The notes beneath the pieces were generated by a model that ran no database searches, was not told where the DNA came from, and saw nothing but the letters and a program-made list of their open reading frames with translations. This document shows positions 19,902 to 29,903 of a stretch of DNA of 64,000 nt, one piece after another. This DNA is from Pectinophora gossypiella. Lineage: Eukaryota; Arthropoda; Insecta; Lepidoptera; Gelechiidae. The stretch covers positions 3,876,501-3,940,500 of the forward strand of contig NC_065429.1 of the NCBI RefSeq assembly GCF_024362695.1. The letters are read 5' to 3'. Position numbers and translations under genes: made by a program. Each line of letters starts with the position of its first letter. Position 1 is the first letter of the stretch.

Positions 19902-19928
19902 GTGTTTCGATTTTTTTGATGAGAAGTG
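19902..19928 (-). repeat. Right terminal inverted repeat of Tc1
   Basis: 27 bp, exact inverse of 18289-18315, followed by TA. Confidence 0.97.
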
Positions 19929-19930
19929 TA

Positions 19931-20544
19931 TTATCAAACTTTTTAGATCCCACTGCTGGGCAAATGTCTCCTCTTAATTCTGCCAATTATGTAACGATTC
20001 TTTTGTTTCATTTTAATAACAATACTAACACTAACACCAACAACCAACCAACCAACCAACATAACCAACCTACCCAACCCACCAACCAACCAACCACCCA
20101 ACCCACCAACTACCTACCACCCACCACCAGCCACCCACCAGCTACCTACTACCTTAATAACCAACTATGCTTCTGTAATACTTATATTTTTTTTATTTGT
20201 TACAGGTATGTACGAATTTGACCGCAATACGGTATTCTAACAGTAGGTACCTTTAACTGTTATGGTAAGAGGTAATCTGTTCTAAATTCAAAATATTACA
20301 CAGGAAAACATGTTCTTTTAAGTCGGTGAAAAATGCATGTAAACTAGTCAGTCAATGCTTTAACGTCCTTTCCAAAGCACAGAATCATCTTAGTATCAAC
20401 AATGTCCTAACCAAATTAGGGCGTTTACACACCAACGACGACGTCGTCGACACCATCATCGTCGGTCTGTACGCGCCCTTAGACACGGTCTTTCAAAGTA
20501 ATTTTATAAACTGCTGTTTTTTTTATAAGCAGTATATTTTTATA
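19931..20544. other. No gene; decayed SINE and a palindrome
   Basis: Includes the CCAA/CCAC low-complexity run (separate entry), a decayed SINE-A core (AACGTCCTTTCCAAAGCAC, about 20358-20420) and the 14-bp palindrome CGACGACGTCGTCG at 20436-20449. Confidence 0.5.
20024..20160. repeat. CCAA/CCAC/CTAC low-complexity run
   Basis: Irregular array of ACCAACCAACCAA, CCCACCACC and CTACCTAC units. Apparent peptides made of N, Q, P and T here are artefacts of the repeat. Confidence 0.9.
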
Positions 20545-20897
20545 CAGGGTGTTAGCGATCGAAAATTCCATTTGATATTAACTCAGAATCATGGTCTGAA
20601 TCATCCCCCTCAGAATTTGTTACGATGTCACTTACATCCCATACAAGTACTTACGAGTAGCCACACAAGTACATTATGGGTCTTAGTGACACCGTAACGA
20701 ATACTGAGGGTGATGATTCAGACCATGATTCTGAGTTGATAACAAGTGGAATTTTCTCTCGGCTTTTTTTGTGTTTTTTTAATTTATTTTCAGTTCTATA
20801 TTTTCGTGACGGAAAATTTAAAACCGCTTGATATCGATTCTGAATCATGCTCAGAATCACCCATCAAAGTTTTTGTTACGATATCACTAACAGCCTG
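20545..20897. mobile_element. MITE-C, complete, 353 bp, TA TSD
   Basis: Starts CAGGGTGTTAGCGAT, ends ATATCACTAACAGCCTG, with TA on both sides (20543-20544, 20898-20899). Inside are inverted modules TTTGATATTAACTCAG and CTGAGTTGATAACAAGTGG. TA duplication and CAGGGTGT ends fit a Tc1/mariner-type MITE, by inference. Confidence 0.87.
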
Positions 20898-21257
20898 TAT
20901 AATAGAATAAAGTGCTGAATATAGGTACATAAATATGCTAATTAGCTCCATGCATATGCAATTATAAAGTCATAATAGTTACATTGCAATAACTTGTTAA
21001 CATTTTAACCAACTTTTTACCTATCAATATAAGTTACATTATTCAAATTACCAATAACTTAGTTGTCTATCGTAGAATAAAGTAGAAAACTAAGTACGGG
21101 AATAAATAATATTTTCTATGACAATCCTTGAAAATCATCTTGCCTCTTCTGTTCTCAATAACTCTCAATAATATCCTCTTTTCCCTTACTCTTACTAGCA
21201 AATATTAAGTTGCCTTTATTCTGTGTTAGAATAAGGACTTACACAACGTGTCTATAC
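20898..21257. other. AT-rich stretch, no feature seen
   Basis: No frame or repeat match. Confidence 0.45.
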
Positions 21258-21399
21258 CACGATGTTGAGCACGTGATAATCATTTATGATCTAAACATGG
21301 ATTTGAAATCAAATTCGAAAATCATTTAGGTCCGTAGACTCGAACCTGCGACCTCCAAGTGGTAGTCAAGCGTTCCTCCAACTGGGCTCCTTCGGCTCT
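21258..21399 (-). mobile_element. SINE-D, 3'-truncated
   Basis: GAGCACGTGATAATCATTTA to the head complement CTCCAACTGGGCTCC. The 3' half is missing, unusual for a retroposon and suggesting later deletion. Confidence 0.8.
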
Positions 21400-21617
21400 A
21401 TGTTACTAGGTATAGTAACTTGCGATAAATTATAATATTTTATAGGTTTATCTCTCTGACTCATATTGGCTCGGTAGCTCTAGATGCATTTGATTATGTG
21501 AGGAAAACTGTGTAGCGATAGCATATGAGGTGTATTTACTGTTAGATAAATAATGCATAACATAAATCAGCCACCTTATTATAAACCGAAGACCCATCTC
21601 CCTAGTTCATTCAGTCT

Positions 21618-21946
21618 CATTATCCCGTTTTTCACAGGGTCCGCTTACCTAACCTGAAGATTTGTCAGGTCCGGTTTTTTACAGAAGCTACTGCCTGTCT
21701 GACCTTCAAACTCGCGAAGGGAAACTAACCCAATACAGATTAGGTCATAACCTCAGAAAAAACATTTCTCGGAAATGTGGGTTTCCTCACGATGTTTTCC
21801 TTCACCGCTGAGCACGTCATCATTTATGATCCAAACATGAATTCGAAAACAAATTCGACAATCATTGGTTTAGTTCTGTGCTGGATTCGAACCTGTGACC
21901 TCAAAGAGAAAGGCAAGCGTTCTACCCGCTGGGCTACCACGGCTCT
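21618..21946 (-). mobile_element. SINE-D, nearly full length
   Basis: From CATTATCCCGTTTTTCACAG to GGGCTACCACGG. The B box complement is GGATTCGAACCTGTGACC. No clear duplication. Confidence 0.88.
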
Positions 21947-21994
21947 TTTTCTATTACAAACCGAAGACGAAACATAATAAATACCTACTAAGGG

Positions 21995-22180
21995 TCTTAA
22001 TAATGGTCAACTTAATGGTTAAGACGCTCGTGTTAGGCTCAGATCTCGTCCGAGTTAGGTTTTTTTTTCGATTAATTTTCTCTTTTTGAGTTTCCTTTTT
22101 TTTGACGTGACTTATTGTATTAACTACTTGGCCGGGAACTTTGAGTTTCCCTAAGCAGTGAGTGCTATAAAAAAATAAAT
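21995..22180 (+). mobile_element. SINE-F copy
   Basis: AACTTAATGGTTAAGACGCTC (A-box like) begins it, then AGATCTCGTCCGAGTTAGG, TTAATTTTCTCTTTTTGAG and CCCTAAGCAGTGAGTGC. A Tail-E scrap (about 22103-22140, minus) interrupts it before GAGTTTCCCTAAG resumes. Confidence 0.6.
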
Positions 22181-22508
22181 TAAAAAATGTTTCTATTGAA
22201 ATATTTATTCTTGTGTTTATCTGACGGTACATAATCCAACTGACGTATAGACACCAACACAAACACACGATCTGTCAAAGTGTTGTGTTTCCTGCAATTA
22301 AAACGCGTCTTTATACCTGTTTCTCGTAGCCTTGTCCACAATTTTATATTCAAATAATGTCACTAGACATTAAAATCACGCCTGTAAACCCTAGGGGTTG
22401 AGTAGCTTCTCATGATATGACACAAGATATATTTTCTACTACCCAGGACTGTCCTCTTCGTCAACTTCTCCCTGTCCTGAGTCCTGAGCGATCTCAAACA
22501 CGTCCTGG

Positions 22509-22680
22509 GGCATTAAAATGGTCACATTTAAGCAATTACACATAAAAAGCCATATAGCTATTAAAATTTTGTTCACATTTTTTTTTTTATTTATTTATTC
22601 CAAATCTTACTCTCTCTCATTTACTTTCTTTTAGCGCAAAATCAAATAGCAACATTGCTTTTTAGATTAATTAATTTTCT
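22509..22680. mobile_element. MITE-Q, decayed
   Basis: CATTAAAATGGTCACATTTA at the left and GCGCAAAATCAAATAGCAAC with ATTGCTTTTTAGATTA at the right match the arms of the clean copy at 42667-42826. The middle is replaced by T-rich sequence. Confidence 0.55.
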
Positions 22681-22969
22681 CCTTTTCTCACCTCGTTAAT
22701 CACTCTCGCAGTTTTCTGTTTTTTTTTTCTTTTTTCAAAAATAAGTTGTGCCTTATGTCTCTTTTCGTGTTGTCATATAATGTCTCTGTGTTATCCTGTG
22801 TACGAATAAGACCTCCTGGTCTTCCTTCAATCGCTTCCTGAATCTGCCTCTGGTCTTACACAGGATAATATATTGTCAGTAAATATAATCGATTAATCGA
22901 TAATCGATTCTTCGGCAACACTACAACACCACAGAAGTAGTCAAGTGTAGGTAGTTGATAAAAAACTAA

Positions 22970-23036
22970 TCCAGTTAGACAGGAAAATTCTGGATTAAAC
23001 TGGCTTCGAACCCGTGACTTTTGACTAGTCTGTGGC
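22970..23036 (-). mobile_element. tRNA-like SINE fragment, left partner
   Basis: GGAAAATTCTGGATTAAAC and GGCTTCGAACCCGTGAC on the plus strand are the inverse of the piece at 23301-23372, giving an inverted pair around a MITE-P. Confidence 0.6.
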
Positions 23037-23061
23037 CGTAAATACGTTGAAAATGATTAAT

Positions 23062-23300
23062 TATGCCATCGACAGTGAGTGATAAAAATGTATGGGATTG
23101 ACATAAGGTGACATTAAGTGACATGTCAATCTCATACATTTTTATCACTGTCACTGTCGATTGTCATAATCGTTTACCATGACATGATCGTGAGGGATTT
23201 TAGCGGCTCAATAATAACCCTGACACCAGGGTTGATGAGGTTGGTAATCCACCTCACAACCCACACGATAGAAGAAGATAATCGTTTACAACTGGCTAGC
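23062..23300. mobile_element. MITE-P split by SINE-A
   Basis: Palindrome arms CATCGACAGTGAGTGAT and inverse TCACTGTCGATTGTCATAAT; the outer right end (ATAATCGTTTACAACTGGC) resumes after the insertion at 23177-23277. Confidence 0.85.
23177..23277 (+). mobile_element. SINE-A 3' fragment, 11-bp TSD
   Basis: GGGATTTTAGCGGCTCAATA to CACACGATAGAAGA. ATAATCGTTTA is present at 23166-23176 and 23278-23288. The insertion is younger than the MITE-P. Confidence 0.9.
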
Positions 23301-23372
23301 CCACTTGGCTTGTCAAAAGTCACGGGTTTGAATCCTGTTAAGTCCAGAATTATCCTGCCTCAGTCTAACAAT
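23301..23372 (+). mobile_element. tRNA-like SINE fragment, right partner
   Basis: CCCACTTGGCTTGTCAAAAG, B-box-like GGGTTTGAATCCTGTTAAG and CCAGAATTATCCTGCCTC; inverted relative to 22970-23036. Confidence 0.6.
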
Positions 23373-23823
23373 AAAAAGTTAACTGCCCAGCCCTGAATGA
23401 CCATAAGGCATGAAACTCCTTTGAATACAACCTATCCCACCAGGCGGTCAAAGAAATACTTTACAAATACTTGGAAATCAAGAAAACGAAGTATTTAAAC
23501 CCGACACGGTGTAACACAGTGCCTGACACAGAGTAACGCGTGCACACAGACACTGCCCGAACACATGCACAGAGTAATAAATGGAAAACGGATAGTAGTA
23601 AACGTTGTTCGCCTTGAGAACGTACCGACTATTGCTGTCTCTGTTTTCTTACGTGAATGTTGTATCTCCGTCCCGCTCGTTCATTACGCAAAACGCGACG
23701 TTAAAAGAATGTTGGATCGTGATCATAGATTGATGGCTGTTCTATAGTAATAAATAAAATAGCCATGAATAACTGTTTGTTTATTGAATGAGTTTTACAA
23801 TGTTTCGATCGAAATAATTTACG
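23373..23823. other. No feature recognised
   Basis: Several short open frames without recognisable domains; no match elsewhere in the window. Confidence 0.4.
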
Positions 23824-23915
23824 TTACACAAGCTATAGATAACTCACGCCCGTTATTCCTAATGGGGTAGGCAGAGCCACAAGTAATCAGAAGACAACTT
23901 GCAGCTACTATTGAT
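23824..23915 (-). mobile_element. rep-G, target of SINE-A
   Basis: AACTCACGCCCGTTATTCC, TAATGGGGTAGGCAGAGCC and GAAGACAACTTGCAGC. It resumes after the SINE-A at 24232 (TACGAAGGCCTAAGATAACC). Confidence 0.65.
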
Positions 23916-24231
23916 GCTTCTATCGTGTGGGTTGTGAGGTGAATTACCAACCTCATCAACCCTGGTGTCAGGGTTATTATTAAGTCACCAAAGGCCCCTG
24001 ACACGACTCATGTAACGAATACGTACTTACATCAGTAAGTAACCGGGACCAACGACTTAACGTGTTCTCCGAAGCACGGATTATCTTACTTTTTGGACAA
24101 TCAGGTGATCAGTCTGTAACGTCCTAACCAAACTAGGGAGCACAAAGTGATTTATGTGATATGTCCCCACCGGGATTCGAACCCGGGACCTCCGGATCGT
24201 GAGCTCTCAACCACTGGGCCACGGAAGCCGT
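23916..24231 (-). mobile_element. SINE-A, full length, 10-bp TSD
   Basis: 316 bp. Flanked by TACTATTGAT at 23906-23915 and 24232-24241. Head complement GGGATTCGAACCCGGGACC; the A-box part is partly lost (GTGAGCTCTCAACC). It is a good reference copy for the family. Confidence 0.93.
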
Positions 24232-24288
24232 TACTATTGATACGAAGGCCTAAGATAACCTTATGGTGACAAGTTAGAAGGTTTAATT

Positions 24289-24367
24289 ACATTCCACTTG
24301 ACATAAACTCAGAATCATGGTCTGAATCATCCCTCAAAGCTTTCGTTACGATGTCACTAACACCCTG
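24289..24367. mobile_element. MITE-C right end
   Basis: ATTCCACTTGACATAAACTC to GTCACTAACACCCTG, then TA. The left part is missing. Confidence 0.75.
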
Positions 24368-24680
24368 TATATAATGTTATAGTTCCTTTTGGAATACTTA
24401 TGTGAATAAAAACGTCATTTGTTATAAACTTTATAGAGTCCGACCATAACTTAGAAATAGATTTGTCTGTCTGTAAATGCAAATGTTGTATTAATGTCAT
24501 ACAAATTCATACAAGTAGGTCATTTTGACTGGTCTTACGCCTGTCTGCGCATATTAACACTTAAAATGAATATTTACTTGCCTATGAATAGATTTTCATT
24601 ATTAATTAATTTTGAGTAAATGATTTATTTGATATACCTACTTAGTAGGCCTTAAGGTCTATGACCACCAAAGGACTCCA
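24368..24680. other. AT-rich stretch, no feature seen
   Basis: No repeat match. Confidence 0.4.
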
Positions 24681-24884
24681 CAACCCGGACACTTCATACA
24701 AAACCCCTTACACAGACACTACACATTGACGTTATCGTACACGCGCATCTGTATATGTGACGTCTGACGCTCCATACGTTTGAACACTAAAGTATGACCG
24801 AGGGGGGTGAGGTAAACCTAGCTCAGACGCTGGTGGGGAGCGGAGAGTTGCCGTTCTATACGTAGTATTATTCCTTATTCTATG
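24681..24884. repeat. Repeat R, copy 1
   Basis: CCCGGACACTTCATACAAAA, CACATTGACGTTATCGTACA, GAGGTAAACCTAGCTCAGAC and GCGGAGAGTTGCCGTTC recur in order at 50642-50845. There are no terminal inverted repeats or A tail visible, so the class is unknown. Confidence 0.7.
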
Positions 24885-24991
24885 TTCATGGGGTTTAAAC
24901 TGATTGTAACTCATAAATTGCCTTTATAACTCGTACAATGATTTTGATAAGTATAATGTTCATACATTTCGAGTATATTTTTATACACCCT

Positions 24992-25077
24992 TTGACATAA
25001 GGTGATATTTTATGTCAATACCATACATTTTTATCACTGTCACTGTCGGTTGTCATAATCGTTTGCAACTTGGCTAA
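24992..25077. mobile_element. MITE-P right arm
   Basis: TTTTTATCACTGTCACTGTC to CATAATCGTTTGCAACTTGG. The left arm is missing. Confidence 0.78.
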
Positions 25078-26186
25078 ACCCCTGGTTATATTTGGTACTT
25101 TTTAATACATACATCAATTTACGCCTATTCCCTGCCGGGGTAAGCAGAGACATGGAATTCGATTGATGAATGTGGTGGAAGCAAGAGAAGTGTGTAATAA
25201 AATCCAGAATTATAACTCGCTAATCATTTTTTACTTTTTCTACACAGGTTCTTCTTTAGCACTACCGCACGTTACTCTGGCCCATCCAACTATACCTCGC
25301 ATCCCCACTTCTTTCTTACCCCACTGAGTATTACTTTTTTTTTCCTTTTGCCCATTTGTGGGTCAGGCTAAGATCATAAGACCATGCTACCTAGTCTTCA
25401 GTACATTTCCTTTGCTGTTCAATTTCAATATGGAAGGTCTTCCGTAGTCCGAGTATTACTATTGCGTTTTTCTTTTTTTTTTGAAAGGGTTTAATGGCTC
25501 TGGCCTAGTAGCCTTTTAAGCCTGTCATTAATTGGGCATACTACTTAGTTTTTATCGTTTGACGTTTTGTTCAAAAATTAAGCAGAGTAACGTTCACTTC
25601 ACGCCAAGTTCACACAACAAATCACATCATCACAATCACAGTTCGAATTCAGAGTTCAACATAAATTTGTACAGCGGCACAAAGTATTTTACATCTAAGT
25701 CCTAGTACGCAGTGTTGCCATTTTAATATCTTAAATTGCCCAGAAAAACAATGAAATCACACGCATTAATACTTAAAATCGTAACATGTGTCGGAAAACA
25801 AATGGAATTCCTTAGTCTCAGCCTAGTTTTTGACGTTCAGTGAAATGCCATTCTATCTACTAGGCCGAACAAATGGGGTGCGCTTCTCAGTTATTTAGAT
25901 TGCAAAGTTTAATCAAACATTTAGCAGAACTGGATAAATAGCGCAGGAGTGCCGATACGCCGGGCGGGGACCGATTTATTTATTAATTTTCACATTTCAT
26001 GAGCGGGCACTTACACAAGCATTCACACCCGTGCGTGTTGTTACACCGATGCGAGCAAAACGGGAGAAAATAAATTAAAAAAAAAACTTTTTTTTTGCAA
26101 AAATATGTTATTAGGTACAACCTTGTTAAAGCTGAATTTAAATAGAAAATTCTGTAAACGTGATTTTTTTTTATTTTTTTTTTTTA
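25078..26186. other. Mostly unmatched; small repeat scraps
   Basis: A rep-G relative lies at about 25109-25160 (CCGGGGTAAGCAGAG). A decayed Tail-E scrap on the minus strand lies near 25845-25890 (ACTAGGCCGAACAAATGGGG). The stretch 25230-25340 may be old LINE UTR. No gene. Confidence 0.4.
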
Positions 26187-26354
26187 GAGAAACTTCAAGT
26201 GCTAGGTGTCTCAAATTTTGCATAGGGGTTCCTTTTAGGACACCCATGCTAAGTAAGAGGGGATTTTCAACCCCTAAGAGGGTAAAAAGGGTGGCGAAGT
26301 TTGTATAAAACTTGTAATACTTTTCACGCGAACGAAGTTACGGGTAACAGCTAG
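26187..26354 (+). mobile_element. Helitron 3' end
   Basis: Ends ACGAAGTTACGGGTAACAGC followed by TAG, with CTAG at 26351-26354 and T next. The inner CTCAAATTTTGCATAGGGG and CAACCCCTAAGAGGGTAAAA are typical of short Helitrons of moths. The 5' TC end cannot be placed. Confidence 0.65.
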
Positions 26355-26700
26355 TAAAGATCAAAATTGTTTTGATGCAGTCTCGTATGTTAAAGCGATG
26401 CTTTGCGAGTACGTACGTACGGTGTGAGCGTCGGCCGCTGTACCTCTCTGGGTGTGGTCGTCATATTTATTAAAATCTCTTCATTCAACAGGAAAAAATA
26501 AAGTCCATTTAACTCCACGACGTCCAGGGTATAACCCGTTTGTAATTCCTTGCGTTTTTGTTTTTTTTAAACTTGACTGATACATGATAAAAGAAGAATG
26601 TTCCACTAAACGCCAGATGATAAGGCGAGTAATGCAATTATATGAAAGAGTTTTTATAATGAGACTATACTAGTTTTACATCTATATTGAGCTGGATCGA
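26355..26700. other. No feature recognised
   Basis: No repeat match or useful frame. Confidence 0.4.
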
Positions 26701-26915
26701 TTTCCGGTGAGGAGATATCACAAAACTCACTTTTTAAGTCCTGGCTTGATGAGGAAATTGCAGACTGGTCACCTGATGATGCATGCTTCGGAAGGCACGT
26801 TAATCCGTTAGTCCCGATTACTACTTACCGATGTAGATAAGTAGTCGTTATATGAGTCATGTGGCCTTTGGCGGCTAAATAGTAACACTGATACCAGGGT
26901 TGATGGCGTCGGTCT
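26701..26915 (+). mobile_element. SINE-A without head
   Basis: Starts GGTGAGGAGATATCACAAAA, passes CACCTGATGATGCATGC and GGCACGTTAATCCGTTAGTC, and ends near CCAGGGTTGATGGCG. Confidence 0.8.
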
Positions 26916-26995
26916 AATGACCGACCGAGGAAATCCTGGAGTTGGTGTGGGTTGTGAGACATTGGTCTCACGACCAACCCAACCCAAGGATTTGG

Positions 26996-27170
26996 TATCA
27001 AAAGCAGCTGCAAGTTGTTTTCTGACTATTTGTGGCTCTGTCCATCCTCTTAGAGATTACAGGCGTGATGTAGTGTGTGTATGTTGCTTCAAATATTAGT
27101 CACGTTGGTCTAACAGAGAGCTCGGTGAGGTGTGGGTACTTAGTTCATCTTGCGATGGATGATAATATAC
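26996..27170 (+). mobile_element. rep-G plus rep-H composite
   Basis: GCAGCTGCAAGTTGTTTTC and GGCTCTGTCCATCCTC (rep-G), then CACGTTGGTCTAACAGAGAG and GTGAGGTGTGGGTACTTAG (rep-H). Confidence 0.6.
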
Positions 27171-27493
27171 GATCCCAACGACCCGATTACTCTAGCCATA
27201 GAGGCAACCAATCAGCTCGCGACACCAAACACTTCAGGACCCCGATACCAACCCCGTCGGCGTGGTCGACTACTTCCCTCAATCAGCGCTTATCGCTATC
27301 GACCCACTAGGGTCGATTAATTCCTTCAAATATTTTTCCTCTCAAAAGACGCTCTGAGCCGAAGTTCGCGCCCAACTTTGCACCCTCAGGCCTGTTGTCT
27401 TAAACGTTGTAAACGAGAGCCTTCAGCGCTCCCCCTTGTCCGGCCAAGTAGTTAATGCCATCTGCGGCAAATCTACAACAAGTCACGTCAAAA
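27171..27493 (+). mobile_element. Tail-E, long copy
   Basis: From CCCGATTACTCTAGCCATAG through CTAGGGTCGATTAATTCC and CGCCCAACTTTGCACCC to AATCTACAACAAGTCACG and an A-run. Adjacent short open frames are not genes. Confidence 0.82.
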
Positions 27494-27580
27494 AAAATGT
27501 GAGCTAATGTTTTGTTGCTCCAAAAACCTTTAACGGTACGGAGCATACACCACACCATAATACAGCAAGTGGGACATATT

Positions 27581-28256
27581 GGTGCTAATTCCTGTAAATA
27601 CCATCTAATTTTATTTTAAGTTATATCTGTCATTTTCTTATCCGCCGAAAAGGAAAGGGACGGGTAATCGACAAGCATGTTTGCTGAAGCGAGGATAGAC
27701 TGATTCTATACAATAATGAGGAAGAGAGGCGCCTCGACCCTAAATCGAATGTGTACGAGTTCGAACAGTATCCTGGGTGTGCTGGTCGGCAGGTGGGACG
27801 CGCCTATGTTCGCGCGGTGGATGCGATTGCACACATCTAGCAATCGTTAAAATAATGTATCAATATCGTTAATTTATTTTGTGTCTTCTACTAACAATAG
27901 GTTAAGACTGCATTTTTTACTAACAACTATGGATTGTAAATCTGAAAATAAATGATTATTATTATTATTATTATTATAAAATTAATGGAACACACGTCAA
28001 TTTTAAGCACAAATCTAAACCAACCGTCTAAAAATTTTACATCCGTCAATAACCCGTCACAGTTAAGTAGACAGCACGTCAAACGGATTGCATACCAGTG
28101 AGGTACCTTTTGATTCGCCCGGGTTATTCATTCATTTACTCATTCTTCCTAAAATTAAGAGCTGTGAATCATCCGTCCCTTTCCTTTTCGACGGAGATGA
28201 AAATGACGGATATAACTTAAAATAAAATTAGGCGGTGTCTGCAGGAATCGGGGCCA
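27581..28256. mobile_element. MITE-S copy 1, split by LINE tail
   Basis: Left end GGTGCTAATTCCTGTAAATA, right end GCAGGAATCGGGGCC, with ATT on both sides. The two ends are long, imperfect inverted repeats (TAATTTTATTTTAAGTTATA and inverse). An insertion of about 298 bp lies at 27679-27976. Confidence 0.85.
27679..27976 (+). mobile_element. Probable LINE 3' end in MITE-S, ATT tail
   Basis: Interrupts MITE-S after GACAAGCAT and ends in TTATTATTATTATTA. The body has GAGAGGCGCCTCGACCC and GGTCGGCAGGTGGGACGC. Comparison with 38232-38612 defines the boundaries. The coding part is too short to identify. Confidence 0.7.
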
Positions 28257-28517
28257 TTATATACCTTCTTTTGAGTCCAATTTTGTCGCGTTTGATTGGC
28301 ATGTCAGTTTTCCAAAAAAGCAGTTTGTCCCATCGCGATCGTATCGTGAAACTGGTTGATATTTTGTGTCTGTTACAAATATAAATTAAAATTTTGTGTT
28401 CCATGTTGTATAACCACTGAGTGTGCCGTTGGTTCAGTTTTTTTGTTAACTAGTGTTGTACTTCATAACGGGATTCGGTATTAGGTTACTGATTTTTGTA
28501 CTAGATTCCATTGAAGA

Positions 28518-28720
28518 AGTAACATAACGTATACGCCTACTACTTGGCAGCTTTGTTTAAGGCCCATGCATTAAGCGAGTCTATTGCCATTAACCGGGCA
28601 CAAATCCTTGAAACCAAGCAGAAACAATGTAAACCCACAAAGTCGAATTCAGTAGTTTAAAGCCCGAACCAAGGTTCGAAACTATGACACTACGAGGTAA
28701 GACACGCGGTTATGGGCTGT
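28518..28720 (+). mobile_element. LINE-2 3' UTR fragment, decayed
   Basis: AACCGGGCACAAATCCTTGA and TACTTGGCAGCTTTGTTTAA resemble 16206-16345. Weak match and uncertain limits. Confidence 0.35.
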
Positions 28721-28810
28721 GAAATTTTGATACAAAGTTCAGCTAATACAATGGGACTTGGAGATTTTTATTTTTTATATTTTTTGAACCACCATTTCCA
28801 TTTTTTTTTT

Positions 28811-29017
28811 TCACCTGATTGTCCGAAAAAGTAAGATGATTCCGTGCTTCGGAGGGCTCGTTAAGCCGTCGGTCCCGGCTATTAGCCGTAAAAACACCTC
28901 CACCAACCCGCAGTGGAGCAGCGTGGTGGAGTATGCTCCATACCCCCTCCGGTTGATAGAGGGGAGGCCTGTGCCCAGCAGTAGGACGTATATAGGCAGT
29001 TTATGTTATGTTATGTA
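28811..29017 (+). mobile_element. SINE-B without head
   Basis: TCACCTGATTGTCCGAAAAA, CCGTGCTTCGGAGGGCTCG, GGAGTATGCTCCATACCCCC and GACGTATATAGGCAG, ending in TTATGTTATG. Confidence 0.9.
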
Positions 29018-29109
29018 TTTTTTTAAGTGATTCTACAGTAGTACATGTGCTGCAAATGGCATTGACTATTTAGCTCAGTATGGCGAGGCACTCCCCAGTG
29101 ATACAGGCG

Positions 29110-29397
29110 TCTTCTTCTTCTATCGTGTTGGTTGTGAGGTGGATGACCAACCTCATCAAATGGTGTGAGGGTTACTATTGAGCCGCCAAAGGCTTTTTGA
29201 CATGGCTCGTTAAACGACTACTAACTTACATCAGTAAGTAGTAACCGGGACCGACGGCTTGTCGTGCCTTCCGAACCATGGGTGATCAGCCTGCAATGTC
29301 CTAACCAAACTAGGGATCACAAAGTGATTTGTCCCCACCGGGATTGAACCTGGGACCTCCGCGCTCAACACTCAACCACTGGACCACGGAGACCGTT
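29110..29397 (-). mobile_element. SINE-A, nearly full length
   Basis: CTTCTTCTTCTATCGTG to GGACCACGGAGACCGTT. Part of the core is deleted (GAACCATGGGTGATCAGCC). Confidence 0.87.
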
Positions 29398-29733
29398 CAG
29401 CCGTCATGCTATTCTGTTATGTTAGTAACAGTGAAATCCGTACGTAGTATCCCCAGAATACCAGTTCCCCCACCTATGGTACTCCCTTCCCTATTTTCAT
29501 ATCAGTATGATCACCGTTTTTGCCTCGACGCAACACCTCGCGAAGCGTGGCCGATTTTTTTTATTCCGTCGGCGAAATTTTATTATTAATTACTCTATTT
29601 CGATTAGTTATCACGTCAATAAAGGTATTTGTGGCATCATTCCATGTACCGGTTGGGGATGGACAGGATTACGCGGGCGTTTACGAAGACTCGTTTTGTT
29701 GGCTTTTTGGCAGAATCTATCGCTTGTGTTTTG
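29398..29733. other. No feature recognised
   Basis: Three overlapping short frames are open here but none has a recognisable domain. The patch AACACCTCGCGAAGCGTGG is GC-richer. Confidence 0.35.
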
Positions 29734-29870
29734 TCATCATCATCACTTATTTAAGAGCCACGCTCTTGTCGGTGTAGCATTCTTCATGCTACTTTTTAGG
29801 GAAAAATAGGATAGTGGTTGCCCTTAGACCACACCGCTGCTTAAGATCAGGCTGGGTCGTGGTCAAACGC
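29734..29870 (-). mobile_element. SINE with RTE-like tail
   Basis: On the plus strand: CATCATCATCACTTATTTAA, GAGCCACGCTCTTGTCGGTG, GCTACTTTTTAGGGAAAAAT. Minus-strand reading ends in CTCTTAAATAAGTGATGATG, the landmark shared with RTE-like copies. Confidence 0.7.
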
Positions 29871-29903
29871 ACTCAAATCTTTTAATAAAAACAAAGAATC
29901 AAT

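Larger units (their letters stand above)
18289..19928 (+). mobile_element. Tc1-like DNA transposon, 1,640 bp
   Basis: The element is bounded by 27-bp perfect inverted repeats and by TA at 18287-18288 and 19929-19930, the standard Tc1/mariner target. It carries one transposase gene in the middle with about 340 bp of 5' and 275 bp of 3' untranslated sequence. Total size is usual for the superfamily. The only defect seen is a one-base frameshift in the gene. Perfect ends and a nearly open gene suggest a recent arrival. Confidence 0.95.

Noticed and set aside
20024..20160. Possible Asn/Gln/Pro/Thr-rich coding region
   Set aside because: Simple-sequence CCAA/CCAC array next to the Tc1 element; low complexity explains the open frame.
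20326..20697. 123-codon frame
   Set aside because: Covers a decayed SINE-A scrap and half of a MITE-C.
29507..29809. Overlapping short frames suggesting a small gene
   Set aside because: Run into an RTE-tailed SINE on the opposite strand; no domain or signal peptide is convincing.
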